The notes under the pieces: generated by a model | Database searches by the model: none | Told to the model about the DNA's origin: nothing | Seen by the model: the letters and a program-made list of their open reading frames with translations, nothing else | Translations under genes and position numbers: made by a program | Assembly (NCBI GenBank): GCA_030267565.1 | Contig: BRXU01000048.1 | Span: 62,001 to 126,000, forward strand | Direction of reading: 5' to 3' | DNA from: Pleodorina starrii | Taxonomy: Eukaryota; Chlorophyta; Chlorophyceae; Chlamydomonadales; Volvocaceae | Length of the DNA: 64,000 bases | In this document: positions 10,336-21,300 of the stretch, in pieces | How the letters are laid out: every line of letters starts with the position of its first letter | How positions within the stretch are numbered: the stretch's first letter is position 1

Positions 10336-11394
10336 CACAACGCAGGCAGGGCAGGGGGGGGGCAGGGCGGGGGCAAGTCAGGGGCAGGGGTGGGGTGGGT
10401 GTATTGGGAGGCATGCGGCCTGGGACTGACAGAACAAGGGGGGATGTGGGGGAGGAGATGGAGATGGATGGGGGGGTCAGCCGTTGATCCCCCAGCATCC
10501 GTGGAGGTCAGGGTGCAGGGAGCAGGGGCAGGCAGGGCAAGGGGTAGGGGGGTAATAAGAATGGCTCGGGGTGAGGGGAACACAACGCAGGCAGGGCAGG
10601 GGGGGGGCAGGGCGGGGGCAAGTCAGGGACAGGGGTGGGGTGGGTGTATTGGGAGGCATGCGGCCTGGGGATGACAGAACTAGGGGGGATGTGGGGGAGG
10701 AGATGGAGATGGATGTGGGGGTCAGCCGTTCATCCCCCAGCATCCGTGGAGGTCAGGGTGCGTGCTGCGTGGAGCGGCGGGCGAAGTAGAAGGTGTATGG
10801 GTAGCCAGCGAGAGGAATAGTGGCCGTGGAGGGTGCCACAACGTTGCACGCAGGAGAGAGCAGGGGCAGGCAGGCAGGGGCAGGCAGGGGCAGGGGCAGG
10901 GCGACCCCGCGATGGCGACCTCGCAGGGCCTGGAGTAGGGAAACCAGACGGGGAAATTTGTGGGGCGAGGGAGGAGGACGGGCGAGAGGGGAGGGGAACA
11001 TCACAGAGAGGGGACAAGGACGGCAGGATGGGAGGGGGGAGAAAACGGGAACGACGGCAGGATGGGAGGCGATGCGACGTTGCTTCTCGAATGTGGCATA
11101 GGGCAGGGTGTGTCGGGAGGGGGGGAAGGAAAAACGAGCGGTCGGGAGGGTGGGGAAATTTGTGGGGCGGGGGAGGAGGAAGGGGGCGGAGCATGGGCTG
11201 AGGTGGGTCGGGGTGGAGCATGGGGCGGGGTGGGTCGGGGTGGAGCATGCGGCGAAGTGGGGCGGCATGGAGCGAGGTGGGCCGGGGTGGAGCATGGGGC
11301 CAGGTGCTGCAGCGCGGAGCATGGGCCAAGATGAAGCGGTGCGGAGCATGAAGTGGAGCGGAGCATGGGGTGGATCGGCATGGGGCATGAGGCG

Positions 11395-11690
11395 GGTGCG
11401 GTTGCGGTTGTGGTTGCGGTTGCGGTTGCGGTTGCGGTTGCGGTTGCGGTTGCGGTTGCGGTTGCAGTTGCGGTTGCGGTTGCGGTTGCGGTTGCGGTTG
11501 CGGTTGCGGTTGCGGTTGCGGTTGCGGTTGCGGTTGCGGTTGCGGTTGCGGTTGCGGTTGCGGTTGCGGTTGCGGTTGCGGTTGCGGTTGCGGTTGCGGT
11601 TGCGGTTGCGGTTGCGGTTGCGGTTGCGGTTGCGGTTGCGGTTGCGGTGGCGGTTGCGGTGGCGGTGGCGGTTGCGGTGGCGGTTGCAGT
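11395..11690 (+). repeat. (GGTTGC)n hexamer tract, longest
   Basis: About 49 hexamers, ending with GGTGGC variants before the junction GCCGCGAAAGGGATTTGC. Here the array stops: after GGCCAGT at about 11742 the tRNA-like module is replaced by unrelated sequence. Confidence 0.9.
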
Positions 11691-11794
11691 TGCGCCGCGA
11701 AAGGGATTTGCTAAGCGAGCCCAAAGGGCGAGCCAAAGGCCAGTCATCATAACTGGCATGCCACTGCTGAGCCCGTCAGTAGTGTGCTTGGTAT

Positions 11795-11875
11795 GGTCTA
11801 GTCTGGTCTGGTCTGGGTATGACACTACCGGCGTCATGGTTAAGGTCCTGGGTTCGATTCCCGGGGAGACCCCCG
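11795..11875 (+). repeat. tRNA-like sequence, degenerate
   Basis: A T-arm CTGGG-TTCGATT-CCCGG with a perfect B box, followed by GGAGACC, could pair with an upstream GGTCT run, but the acceptor stem keeps two mismatches and the D-arm is not clear. It is a tRNA pseudogene or SINE head rather than a confident tRNA. Confidence 0.3.
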
Positions 11876-12094
11876 ACATTGTCGTGAGCGGCGAGATTAT
11901 GGCTAGCTGCTGAGATGTGGAGTTGGGCCCCAGTTGATTGGGCAGATGACACGGTTGATTGGTGGCGATCGCTGAACCCTCAGTCTCTACGGATGTCGAG
12001 TGAACGGATGAGGTGGGGTCGCTGTCGTGCACCGTTGGTGGCTGGGAATTATCTGGTCAAACTGACTGACAGTTGGAGCGCAGACGAACGCTCT

Positions 12095-12205
12095 TGGTTG
12101 GGCTCGAACCGGGGACCAGGGCCATGCCCGGGCTCCGGAACCAATCACTGCTCGTCCAGTGCGAGTTCTACCTAGGTGCAAGCGCTTCCAGTGTGAAGCG
12201 CTTCG
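12095..12205 (-). repeat. tRNA-like sequence, minus strand
   Basis: On the minus strand a possible D-arm CTCG-CACTGGA-CGAG is followed about 45 bases later by B-box GGTTCGAGCCC. The T-stem does not pair well, so only a tRNA-derived element is supported. Confidence 0.3.
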
Positions 12206-13173
12206 CTTGGTCATACTGCATACGTACATGCTGAAGTATAGTGATGCTTCAATGGGAATGATGTAACATCAGTTCAGTATTCTCCATGGGGCATCCGCCC
12301 AGGCCAGCCGACATGTTCCGACTCTAGTGACGCGCCGGCCAGGCCTGATCACCCTGGCTGGCTAATGTCATCAAGAACCAGGCACGACTGACTAGTTCGA
12401 GCGGCTTCGGTGCGACCTGCACCGAGTCTTAGGTAGCAATGCGTAGGAAGAAGGAGCGCGGTCTCGCCTCGAAGGCCGGGCCGCGGGGCCAGCAATAGAT
12501 ACAGTTTGCCCGAGCTGTAGTCTAGCTGCTGCTGCGCCGCCCCGCACGAACTCTCACCAGGACCAACCGCCTTGGACTCTCAGTTCGTATGGCGTTGGAC
12601 AGTGTGACGGTGGTGGATGGTGCTCAAAGCGAACAAACTCGTGCCTGATAAAAATAGGAGGGCGGTGCCCTCACCCTAGAATGGGCCCAGAAGCCCCACA
12701 CATTGTAACATAACAAGTAGTGTGCTTATACCGAGGACCTCGGGGTGCGTGGGAGGGTTTGCAGCACACTGTGTGCCGCATGCATGTCAGTGCCTGTGTG
12801 CCGCCTGTCAGTGCTGATTTTGCCGGTGGGACTGCTGTACGAGCACATTGGGTATTGATTGCACCCCTCACTGGGACCGGCCGGGCTGTGTGCACCCCAC
12901 AGCCTCCATCCCCCTCATCAGACAACTCATGTCACCGCACTGCTGGCACCGCTTCACGATCTGACCTGAGTCCATGTCCTAGCCAGGCTAGCCACCTATA
13001 AGGCACGTGCCTGATCAGGCAACAGTGTGTTTCCTAATTATGTACATGGGAAGATTTGTGCAGTACGTCCTTTGGGATCGCCATATCTTACGAGATGTCG
13101 AGCACCCACATAACCGGGCTTGGGACGCACGCACTCAATAGGAGGCGGAACGTGGAGCCATGCCTAATTAAGC
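12206..13173. other. Intergenic, no supported gene
   Basis: Only short unsupported ORFs on both strands. Nothing resembling an exon chain was found between the end of the array region and the 3' end of the F-box gene. Confidence 0.5.
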
Positions 13174-13178
13174 TTACA
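13174..13178 (-). terminator. TGTAA polyadenylation signal candidate for the F-box gene
   Basis: TGTAA on the minus strand about 270 bases after the stop codon. TGTAA is the established poly(A) signal of volvocine algae. A 5-mer can occur by chance, so this is a candidate only. Confidence 0.35.
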
Positions 13179-13446
13179 CATGCTGGGGGGGGGCACTGGC
13201 GGCCCGTGAGGCATGGCCTGGTGCTTGCACCCTTATCTATCTGCCACCTCGTCTGCGTCCTCCCCCCCCCTCCTCCCCGTTCAGGTATTACGAACCTCCT
13301 CCGCCTACCGACCTCCGCCCCCCTCTGTTCTTCCCCTTCAATCCCTCCCTCGGTCCTCCCCCACCTTCCCTCTACATCCTCGCCCCCCATCCCATCCTCC
13401 CCCCATTCTCCCATTAATCCGTTCCCCGTCTCGCAGCTCCCACGGC

Positions 13447-16400
13447 TCAGGCCCCTTGCATGGCCCGCAGGTCCCGCTCCGCCTGTTGCAGCCGACGCAT
13501 TCGTCCAGGGAGGGAACGCTGCAGCGCCACCAGCGACTGCGAGACATGCGTCATGGGTTTTAGGGTTCACCCTTGGGTCATTGGATCGGCGTATCTGGGG
13601 TTGCGGGGGCAAAAACACGATACCGCATTGGAGGGACGTAGGCGACCGAGAACCCAGTAATAAACCTGGTTGCAGGGTTGTGGGTGTGCGGGGAACGACG
13701 AGCCGGGCTGTGTTGGCTGTCGGGGTGTGGTCACAGAAGATGTAACCTTGCTCCATCTCACTGGGTTGCTGACTCTGCTCGCCCCCCCCCCGGGTGATTG
13801 TGGTTCTGTTTTGCACCACCCTCGCTCCCGGAGGGCTAAGCCCATTTATCAAACGTCGCCTCCTTTCCATCGCTGCAGTCTTGCAAAACAAACCGGTATC
13901 TACAAGTTAACACCTCGGGAGAGAATCGAACCTCCGACCTGGAGGTGTGGCTGGGGCCCCTCCGCTCACCTGGCGAGACAGGGACACATCCTGGCGCAAC
14001 ACATGCAGCCGAGCAGCAGCCTGCGACGCAGACAGCCCCACGGCAGGGACATGACTGGAGGGTTGGGAGCTCCGAGGGAGAGACGTGGAGCAGAACCGTC
14101 CGATTACCGGATTATCGGTATGTAGCCAAGCTAACAGTCAGACACATGAAGCCGAAGGCAGGGCAAAAAAGGAAAAATACCAGAATGAGGAATTATCAAC
14201 TCCCGATAAGCAAGGCTGGCAGGCTGGCAGGCTGACAAACGAAGGTGAAAGGGGACAGGAGGCTAGGGGTTGGGGGTGGGGGCGGGGGAGGGGGCCCTGG
14301 TAGAATGTAGAAGCAGCCTTTGTCGGACAGACGCGATGACAAGGGGGCAGCAGCCGAGCGAGGAAGAAGGTTGTTGCCCATTTCTGTGTGGCGTTAACCT
14401 ACATCGACTGCCGACCCCTGGGTCATCACCCGGCTGAAGTGCTGCTGTACGGCAGTCGGCATCCAGTACGATCCCGCCGCGCCCGCCTGCCTGCAGACCA
14501 TCCAGCAATGAGCCACCAACCCGGGGGGGATGGGGGGCGAGAGTTCTTTGACCTCCATGCCTTCTTTTTGTACTGCTTTCGGCAGCCGACCCCTTGGATT
14601 CTGTCCAAACAGTCTCATCGGCCGACTGCGGTAACCCTTCGTGCTCTCGCGCGTGCATGCATGGCCAGAAGGCGTACCGGTAAGCGACGACGGGTGTCCG
14701 CATACCAAAGCTAGGCTTCCGGCGGGTGTGTTGCGGGGCGGGTGCCGCCGTGCCCCACATACACTTCCTTCGTTCCCTCCCTCCCCTTCATCTCGAACCC
14801 TTGACACCTCAGTCACCGCCTCTGTCCTGCTGATGTTGCTCACCGCGCCTGCTCCACCTCTGCCACCTGCCGCCGTGATTGCACCGTGGGGAGAATGGAG
14901 GCGGGGAAGAGTGTGGCAGTCCGAAGCGCTGCAGGACGTGGCCCCTTGCAAACCAGGGCTGCGCCGCTTTCCCGCCCGCTTTCCCGCCCACCTCACCCGT
15001 TCCCCATGGCTAACCTTTGATTTATATTGGTTTATACACCCGCCAGCCACTCCGCCGGCCCCCGGCTCACCAGCCGCTGCAGCCCCTCGAGTCGTACGGC
15101 CTCTTCGGAGACCCGGCGCCGGGCGGCAGCCAGCTCGGAACGCGCCTCCTGTACGGCACGGCCCGGCCCGGCACGGTATATTTTATCCTTAACCCCCGAG
15201 GCTGTGTAGGCTCATCCCAAGTTCCCAACCCCACCCCGAGGCTGTCGAGGTCCGGGGCTGGCGGTTGAGCGAGTGGCACTCTCCTGCCGTGTAAGGTGTA
15301 ACCCGACCAGCGGCTCCTCCCTCTGTTTTTCCCTCCGTTTCCGTCTTTCCCTTCGCGTTTCTTCTGACGGCCTAACGGACAGGTCGCGCGTCGTGCATCG
15401 GTACATTGCACGACGTTATCGTACCTGTACGGCGGCTTGAAGCCGGTACAGTGCCACCCGCCGCCGGTGACGGCGCTCGGACGACTCTCGCATGTACCTG
15501 TGCACGAATACGGCAAGGTAAAACACGGTACAGCCTGGCAGACAGCATGGCCTGGCACGGCAAGGGCCGTCCGGTGCCGCCGCGAGCGGCGTCAATTGGC
15601 GTTGGCAGAGGTACCGGTAGCTTCGGGGGATCAGGGAGTGATATGCTCCTTTATATAAGAATGAGTCACTGCGGACGTTGTTGATCTAGCTGCTGCTCGG
15701 GGGAGGGGCGCCACTTGCGGATACGGATGTGGATGCGGGGTCTTGGCCACGCCTTGCGGCACACAGTGACTGTCACATGACGGCACAGCTGCGCACTCCG
15801 AAACCCCGCAGGTCACATAAAACAACTGACAATACCGCGGTATGTCGAAGCATTTTCGGCCGTTTGAAAGCACTAAGCGCCGCAAAGGAGCAGCTCGCAG
15901 GTGAAACACGCTCTTCCTCTCACAGCGGATCCGATCCCTCGCTGGGACTGTTTAGAGCCCATCGATGTCATCGCCGCCATCACGTAGCCCCAGCCTCACC
16001 GCGCCTTGAACCTCTCCTGCCAGCTGCTACCCCCACCGCTGCCGCCGCCGCCGCCCCTGCTCCCGCTTCTGCCAGCCGGCCCGCCGCCGCCCCCGCCCCC
16101 CCTGCTGAAGGAGCCCGCGGCAGTGCCCATCACCCTGGTGCCTCCAGCACCGCTCCCGGACCCGTTGCCGCTGCTGCAGCTACTGCTGCCTCTTGTAATG
16201 GCGACAATCCCTGCCCCTGCCCCTGCCCCTGCCCATGCCCCGGATCCGGATCCGGATCTGGATCCGCCAGTCGCAGGCCGCAATAAGACAGCCACCCGTC
16301 CCACCGGCGCCCCGGCAGGCGGTGCGTCGAGGGGTTGCTCCGAGGTCCCAGCGCTCTGCAAGGCCGCTTGACGCACGGCGAGGCCCTGCCCTGCGCTGCC

Positions 16401-17138
16401 GCTGCCGCTGCCGCTGCCGCCGCCGCTGCCGCTGCCGCTGCCGCCGCCGCTGCCGCCGCCGCCGCCTCTGCCTCCACCGCCGTCGCCAGCGACCCGTGGG
16501 TCGGGACTTACCATGCTGGCTTGCCTGCTGAGCCCCACCGCCTCAGGGACGGACCGCAGCCTTCCGCCGTCGCCGGCCCTCCCCCCCGCGCTCCCTTCTC
16601 CCGCCGTGCCGCCCGCGGCTCCCCTCCCGGTCCCGCGACCCCCGGCATCCTCGGCGGTGGCGACGCCGCCGAAGTGCTCGCCGTACAGCCTCGCCCAGAG
16701 CTCCTCACAGCGCTGTACGGCATCCCGCAGGCAGCGGCAGCTGCGGGCTGCGTGCGCCGCGTCTTGCAGGCCGAGGACGGGAGAGGCGAGTACCCCCGAC
16801 AGTACGGCTTCAGTGAGGTCGGTAAGTCGAAGGCGCGCCGTGGGGCGTGCGGCGGCGGGCGGCGCCGGCGCCGCCGCAGCTCCGAACGGCGCTGTCTCCA
16901 CAGCCGCTGTTAAGCCGGACAGCATCGCTACTGCTGGTGCCGCTGCTATTGCCGCTGCTTCCTCTGGCTTTGGCTCTGCCGTGTCTCCAGCATGCAGCGA
17001 CGCGTCGGCTGCAGCGGCTGCGGCAGCGGCTGGCTCGGGGGCGCTGGTGGGAGGGGCGCTGGCTTCAGTGATGTCTCCCGTAGGGCCCACCGAGCCAGCC
17101 CCTGCCCAAGCCACCACACCATCAGCCCTCCGTTTCAT
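13447..17138 (-). CDS. F-box-like protein with C-terminal coiled coil
   Basis: Six exons join in frame: 17138-16000, 15497-15425, 15148-15071, 14866-14844, 14490-14430 and 13536-13447 (1464 bases, 487 residues plus stop). Residues about 104-157 resemble an F-box, the motif that binds SKP1 in SCF ubiquitin ligases: LTDLTEAVLSGVL, then a Cys/Arg helix and EELWARLYGEHFG. The phrase SWQERFKAR near residue 371 is typical of F-box proteins in which it follows the box, here separated by a roughly 200-residue Gly/Ser/Ala-rich insert. Exons 2-6 encode basic and heptad-like helices (for example SELAAARRRVSEEAVRL), probably a coiled coil for substrate binding or dimerisation. Exon 4 is only 23 bases. 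The start is the first ATG of the large exon. It is divergent from the bZIP gene. Family assignment is from the motif only; the substrate is unknown. Confidence 0.65.
13905..13975 (-). repeat. tRNA-like arm inside F-box gene intron
   Basis: The minus strand contains GGAGGTTCGATTCTC (B-box-like) with an upstream GCCAGGTGAGCGG that resembles an A box. The stems fold poorly. It lies in the last intron of the F-box gene and is read as a tRNA-derived repeat. Confidence 0.25.
15645..15670 (+). repeat. Dispersed GGAGTGATA-CTCCTTTA element
   Basis: GGAGTGATATGCTCCTTTATATAA, in the first intron of the F-box gene, related to the copies at 40107 and 43593. Confidence 0.5.
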
Positions 17139-18375
17139 GGGAGGACCGCCTGCCGCCCTCCCTGGACTCGTGGCCCGGATGAAAATGAAGTGCCCAAGAG
17201 CTTCCCGGGATCGCTCCCGGGATCGCTTCCCGGGAGAGGGAGGACGCTTGCGGCTGATGTCGGTAAGCCGTCGCCGCCACCCCCGCTGGTACTGGTGCGG
17301 GTGGCGTGGATGGGGAGTGGTCGGTGGCAGGGCGCTGGGTCAGGTTCCAATCCGGGACCGGCACCGGTTAAGGCTGTCCGCACAGTCGCGGGTGCTGCTG
17401 ACCCTGGCGGGTGAAAGGTTGGGGGGTGACACCAGTTACACCCCGTGTGTGCCCTGCGTCGCCAGGGAAGCATCGCTCTACGTCACCGTACTGAAATGCA
17501 ATTCGGTAATGGAGTCTCGCCTTTGGCGCGCATAAGGGCAGCGGGCAGGGTTGCGAGTGGGAGCGCCGAGAGGGGGTTGGGCAGCCAGGAGGTAAGGAGC
17601 ATGCATGGCGCGGCGGCCCCGGAAGGGGGACGTGTGTGGAAGGCATGGATACCACGGTCATAGCGCATCGGCATAGAGGGTGAGCCAATATATTATATAA
17701 CGTGCATGGTTTGTGGGGTTAGTAAGCGCGGAGTGGAAGACTATGGTTGCTCGGCCGTGAAGAGGCCGCGCTGCGAAACGACAGCATTTGCATTTTGTCT
17801 CTCAATCCTACGGCTCTCACGTTTGCAACTGCTGCGGGGAGGAGTGTCCAGGGCTCAAGCTGTATAGCTGGTGTAGACGTTCCTAGAGCTTCCCAGAGCG
17901 GTTGAGAAGCAGCGTGACAGCGCGACTGTGGCCCACGGTAAGGCACGGGCGGCAAGAAATTTCTGGAGCTTGTATAAGGGTATGCCTGCAGAAGGCGCGG
18001 GCTAAAGCAGTGGGGCGTAGCTTAGTTTACGGCACGTCGCACGTGCCCGCTTGTGATGTACAACCCCCGAAACCCGCGAAGCCCGGCAGCTTGGCCCCCC
18101 GATGAGCCGCATTGCCACAGCGCAATAACTCATTTGACTTCAGAGCGGATTGCGATACATAATCAACGGCTTACACACAAGTGGGCGCTTTCGACGGCGT
18201 CAACGTTTCTTCATGTTATCCGACTGCGTGCTATAAGTTAAAAGCCAGCTGGGACTATTGACTTGCCAGGCCTAGTGCGGAGGCTGGCCAGGGGCCAACG
18301 TTCCGCGGTGGCCTGGTCACGACAAAGCTGGTTTGTCAACTGCAGCGAGGCGGGGGCACCTTCCACTGACCGGCA
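17139..18375. promoter_or_regulatory. Shared divergent intergenic region (F-box / bZIP)
   Basis: This 1.24-kb stretch separates the two divergently transcribed starts and holds no supported gene. A TATA-like CTATAAGTTAAAA lies at about 18231-18243, some 135 bases before the bZIP ATG. Both 5' UTRs and promoters must lie here, but no specific factor site can be assigned from sequence alone. Confidence 0.4.
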
Positions 18376-21300
18376 ATGTTGCCCAACGGTGGCCAACTTA
18401 ATGGAATTGGTGGGCTTGGAGGCACGACCACAGGCGACGATGACGCACTTGAGTCTTTCCTTGACAATTACCTTACAAACGGCTTCGGGACGGCCGGTAA
18501 CAATGGCTTTGGCATGGGTATGCAGCAGCAACAACTTCAACAAGCTCCGCAGCAGCTGCTCGGAGGCGGGCTGGCGGGGCAACCGCTTATGCATGCGTCC
18601 CTCTTGAGACCAGCCAGCTTGGGCCAGGCGCAGATGTCAGCGCCTGTCCAAGGCCTAAACGGCATGGGCTTACCAGGCGCGGATGACACCTCCAACATGA
18701 GCATACCGGCGCTCCAGGCTCTGTTACGTCAGCGTCAGCTCCAACAGCAGCAAACCGGCTTTGGCGGAGTCGCATCGGCACCGTTCAGCCAAATGCCTGG
18801 CATGGGTGGCGCAGGCAATGCTGGTCTGCTCCGCCCCATCAGCCTGCAGGACCATTTGACAGGGGGCATGAGCTCCGATCACTCATGGCGCCCGTCTTTG
18901 GGGACGCTGCCGTCCACGATGGGCATGCAGCCTTTCAATACAGCTCACGGTGAGGGCAGTCCTGGGAATTGCCGCAGTTGACGGCTCGGGCCGCTGTGGA
19001 AGCAACCTTTCTGCCGGGCCCCTGCCCCCCTGCAGGCGCCACCTTCGGTAACGATCCGCTGCCGGGCATCCAAGAAGCCGCCTTCCCGAACCTGCTGGTG
19101 GGTTTGAAGCAGCGTGGTGAAAGCTCTCCCTTTTCCTGGAGTTAGACACTAGTAAAGGCAAAGGAGTGGCTGGGCGCGAACGCCTCCTGCGCGCGCGAAG
19201 ACCTGCATGCCCGCATGCCTGGCGCCCAAACCAGCCTACCGCGCTCCAACCAGCCGCCCTTATTCGGTGGCCCGTTGCCGCGGCGCACACCCTGCCCGCC
19301 CTGCCCGCTCCGCGACCCAGTTGCCCACAGGGCGTATTGAGGTACCCCTCCCCTGGGCGTCCGTGTGGCGCCTTTCAGGATGCTCCGGTGCCCCCCATCC
19401 ACACCGCACGCGCCCTCCGCATGCCGCTTCCTCATCAACAGCCCTGCATGCACATGCCCCTTTGACATGCCCCTTGCGCGTTCCCTCGCCCCGGGCCGTT
19501 CTTATTGCCCCTTTGATGCCCCTTTGGGCCGTCATACTCTACCCACACCCGCCCGCGCCTTCGCACCTTGTCTATCCTCCCCTGCACACATACACCAGCC
19601 GCTGCCATCCTTCACTCTTGCCCAACATTTCCACCCACCCGGACGGTTTTACCTCACCCGCCCACCCACCACCATGTCCACGAGCCTCCTCTGCCCCACT
19701 CCCCAACTCCCCAACACACGTATTCACCGTTCACGGGCTCCGGCCCATCCGTGGATGACCCCCCGCCCCCTGCGCAGGCGCCAGCCCCCGTCCTGCGGCC
19801 TGCCAGCGACAGCTTGCTTGTGAACCAAAGGGCGACGATGGCGACCCCCGTGAGCGTCCAGATGGGGTCGTCCACCTTGTCAGGTGGCCAGGTGAGCGGC
19901 CAGACGGGGGCTTTGCAGCTGAGCGCAAGGCGTCGTCGTTGGATCCATCCCTTCGGGGGCTGCAGCAACCAGGCCCCTATGTTTTTTTCAGCCCCCGCTC
20001 GGAACTTGCCGCTTCGGACTGTCGTACTCTGCCACCCGTCTCTGCTGCCACCCACCTCTACGCTCACCAACCCAGCACCACATGTGTCCTCGCCTCTCAC
20101 CCGCCCTGGGGGGCACCCTTTCCTTCCCCTCCCTTTCCTTGCCTTCCCTTCCCCGTCCCCACAGGGCCACGGATTGTCGTCGCTGCGGACCAACTCGTTG
20201 TCGGCTCAGACGGCGGCGGCAGCCGGGGGCGGTGGCGGGGTCCTGGGAGGCGGCAAGCTCAAGTCCTTGTGGGACGCGACGGCCACGCCCGTGGCGGAGG
20301 GCAGCGATGACAGCAGCGGTGGGGCGCGGCCTAGGGCCTGTTGGGAAGAGGAAAGGGGATAAGTAATTGGAGCTGGGGCTGGGACTGAGTAGTTGGAGCT
20401 GGGGCGTAGCGTTGGAGCCGGGGCCGAGGTTCGCATTGGGCATCCAGCTACGAGACCGCGGAGGCGGGCGGGACGCGGGAGTGGGATCTCGGGGGGCAAG
20501 GGGTAGGGTCCCGGGGGCCTGTCGCGCTTGCGAGGAGCGACCCGGGGCCCAGCGGCATCCGCTCGGTCAGCCCAGCCACATTCGCGACCCACATCGCTCG
20601 GTCGGTCGCGCACCCACCCAGTCCTGTCCGCCCCACCGGCGCCGCTGTTGACGCCGCCGCCGCCGCGGGCTCTGATGGTGACGCTGTTCCCCCGCCTCCG
20701 CCTCCGCCGCCCGCGCGCATCTCGCCGCTTCCGGCGCCCTCACCGCTGCAGAGGACGACTCGAGTCAGCGGCGGCGCGTCAAGGGCCGCTCCGTCTCCAC
20801 GGCCCACCAGCCGTCCGTGCAGGCACGTGGCGGGGCGGGGCGGAGAGCGCAGCGGGAGGGGCTTGCCGCCACTGACTAGAGCACAGTCCCCTTGCGGGCC
20901 CGGGGCGTTAGGCCGGGCAATTGCCCGGCAATCCGGGGTTGTACCGGCATTTTGGGTTGGGACCTGAACTGATGGTTTGGATACGGCGGGTGGCTCCGGA
21001 GGTTTGGGGGACCAGCGGGGACCGGCGGGGGCAAGTTGTGAACGCGAGATGATGCTGTGGTGCGCCTGCCCCCGCCCTTCCGGCCCGCAGCAAGAGAAGA
21101 ACCGCAGCGCGCAGCGGCGGTTCCGGCAGCGGCAGAAGGAGAAGATGGCGTACCTGGAGAACCGCACCGAGACGCTCAACGTGCAGGTGTGTGCCATGTG
21201 TCATGGGTATAGGGGGTATAGGGGGCAAACCCAGTCCGACGATTACGGTATGTACCCACCTCCCCCCTCCTCATTCGTCTGTCTGCCGCCACCTTGTCTA

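Larger units (their letters stand above)
3948..11742. repeat. Composite tandem array of duplicated blocks
   Basis: Three block copies of about 3.15, 2.1 and 2.4 kb repeat in the same order. The order is (GGTTGC)n, then a junction GCCGCGAAAGGGATTTGCTAAGC, a tRNA-like module, a CTGGCTGACTGG-rich stretch, a G-rich body, (CCCCTAG)n, another G-rich body, and again (GGTTGC)n. Block 1 is longer because an 848-bp sub-block (about 4700-5010 recurring at 5550-5860) and a 784-bp sub-block (5223-5507 recurring at 6007-6291) are duplicated inside it. Bodies are nearly identical between copies while the microsatellite tracts vary in length. That pattern fits unequal exchange or array homogenisation. The many long ORFs inside are translations of the repeats, not genes. 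Confidence 0.85.

Noticed and set aside
16335..16913. Plus-strand Ala-rich ORFs over the F-box exon
   Set aside because: Shadow of the Gly/Ser-rich minus-strand coding exon; no motif and no consistent junctions on plus.
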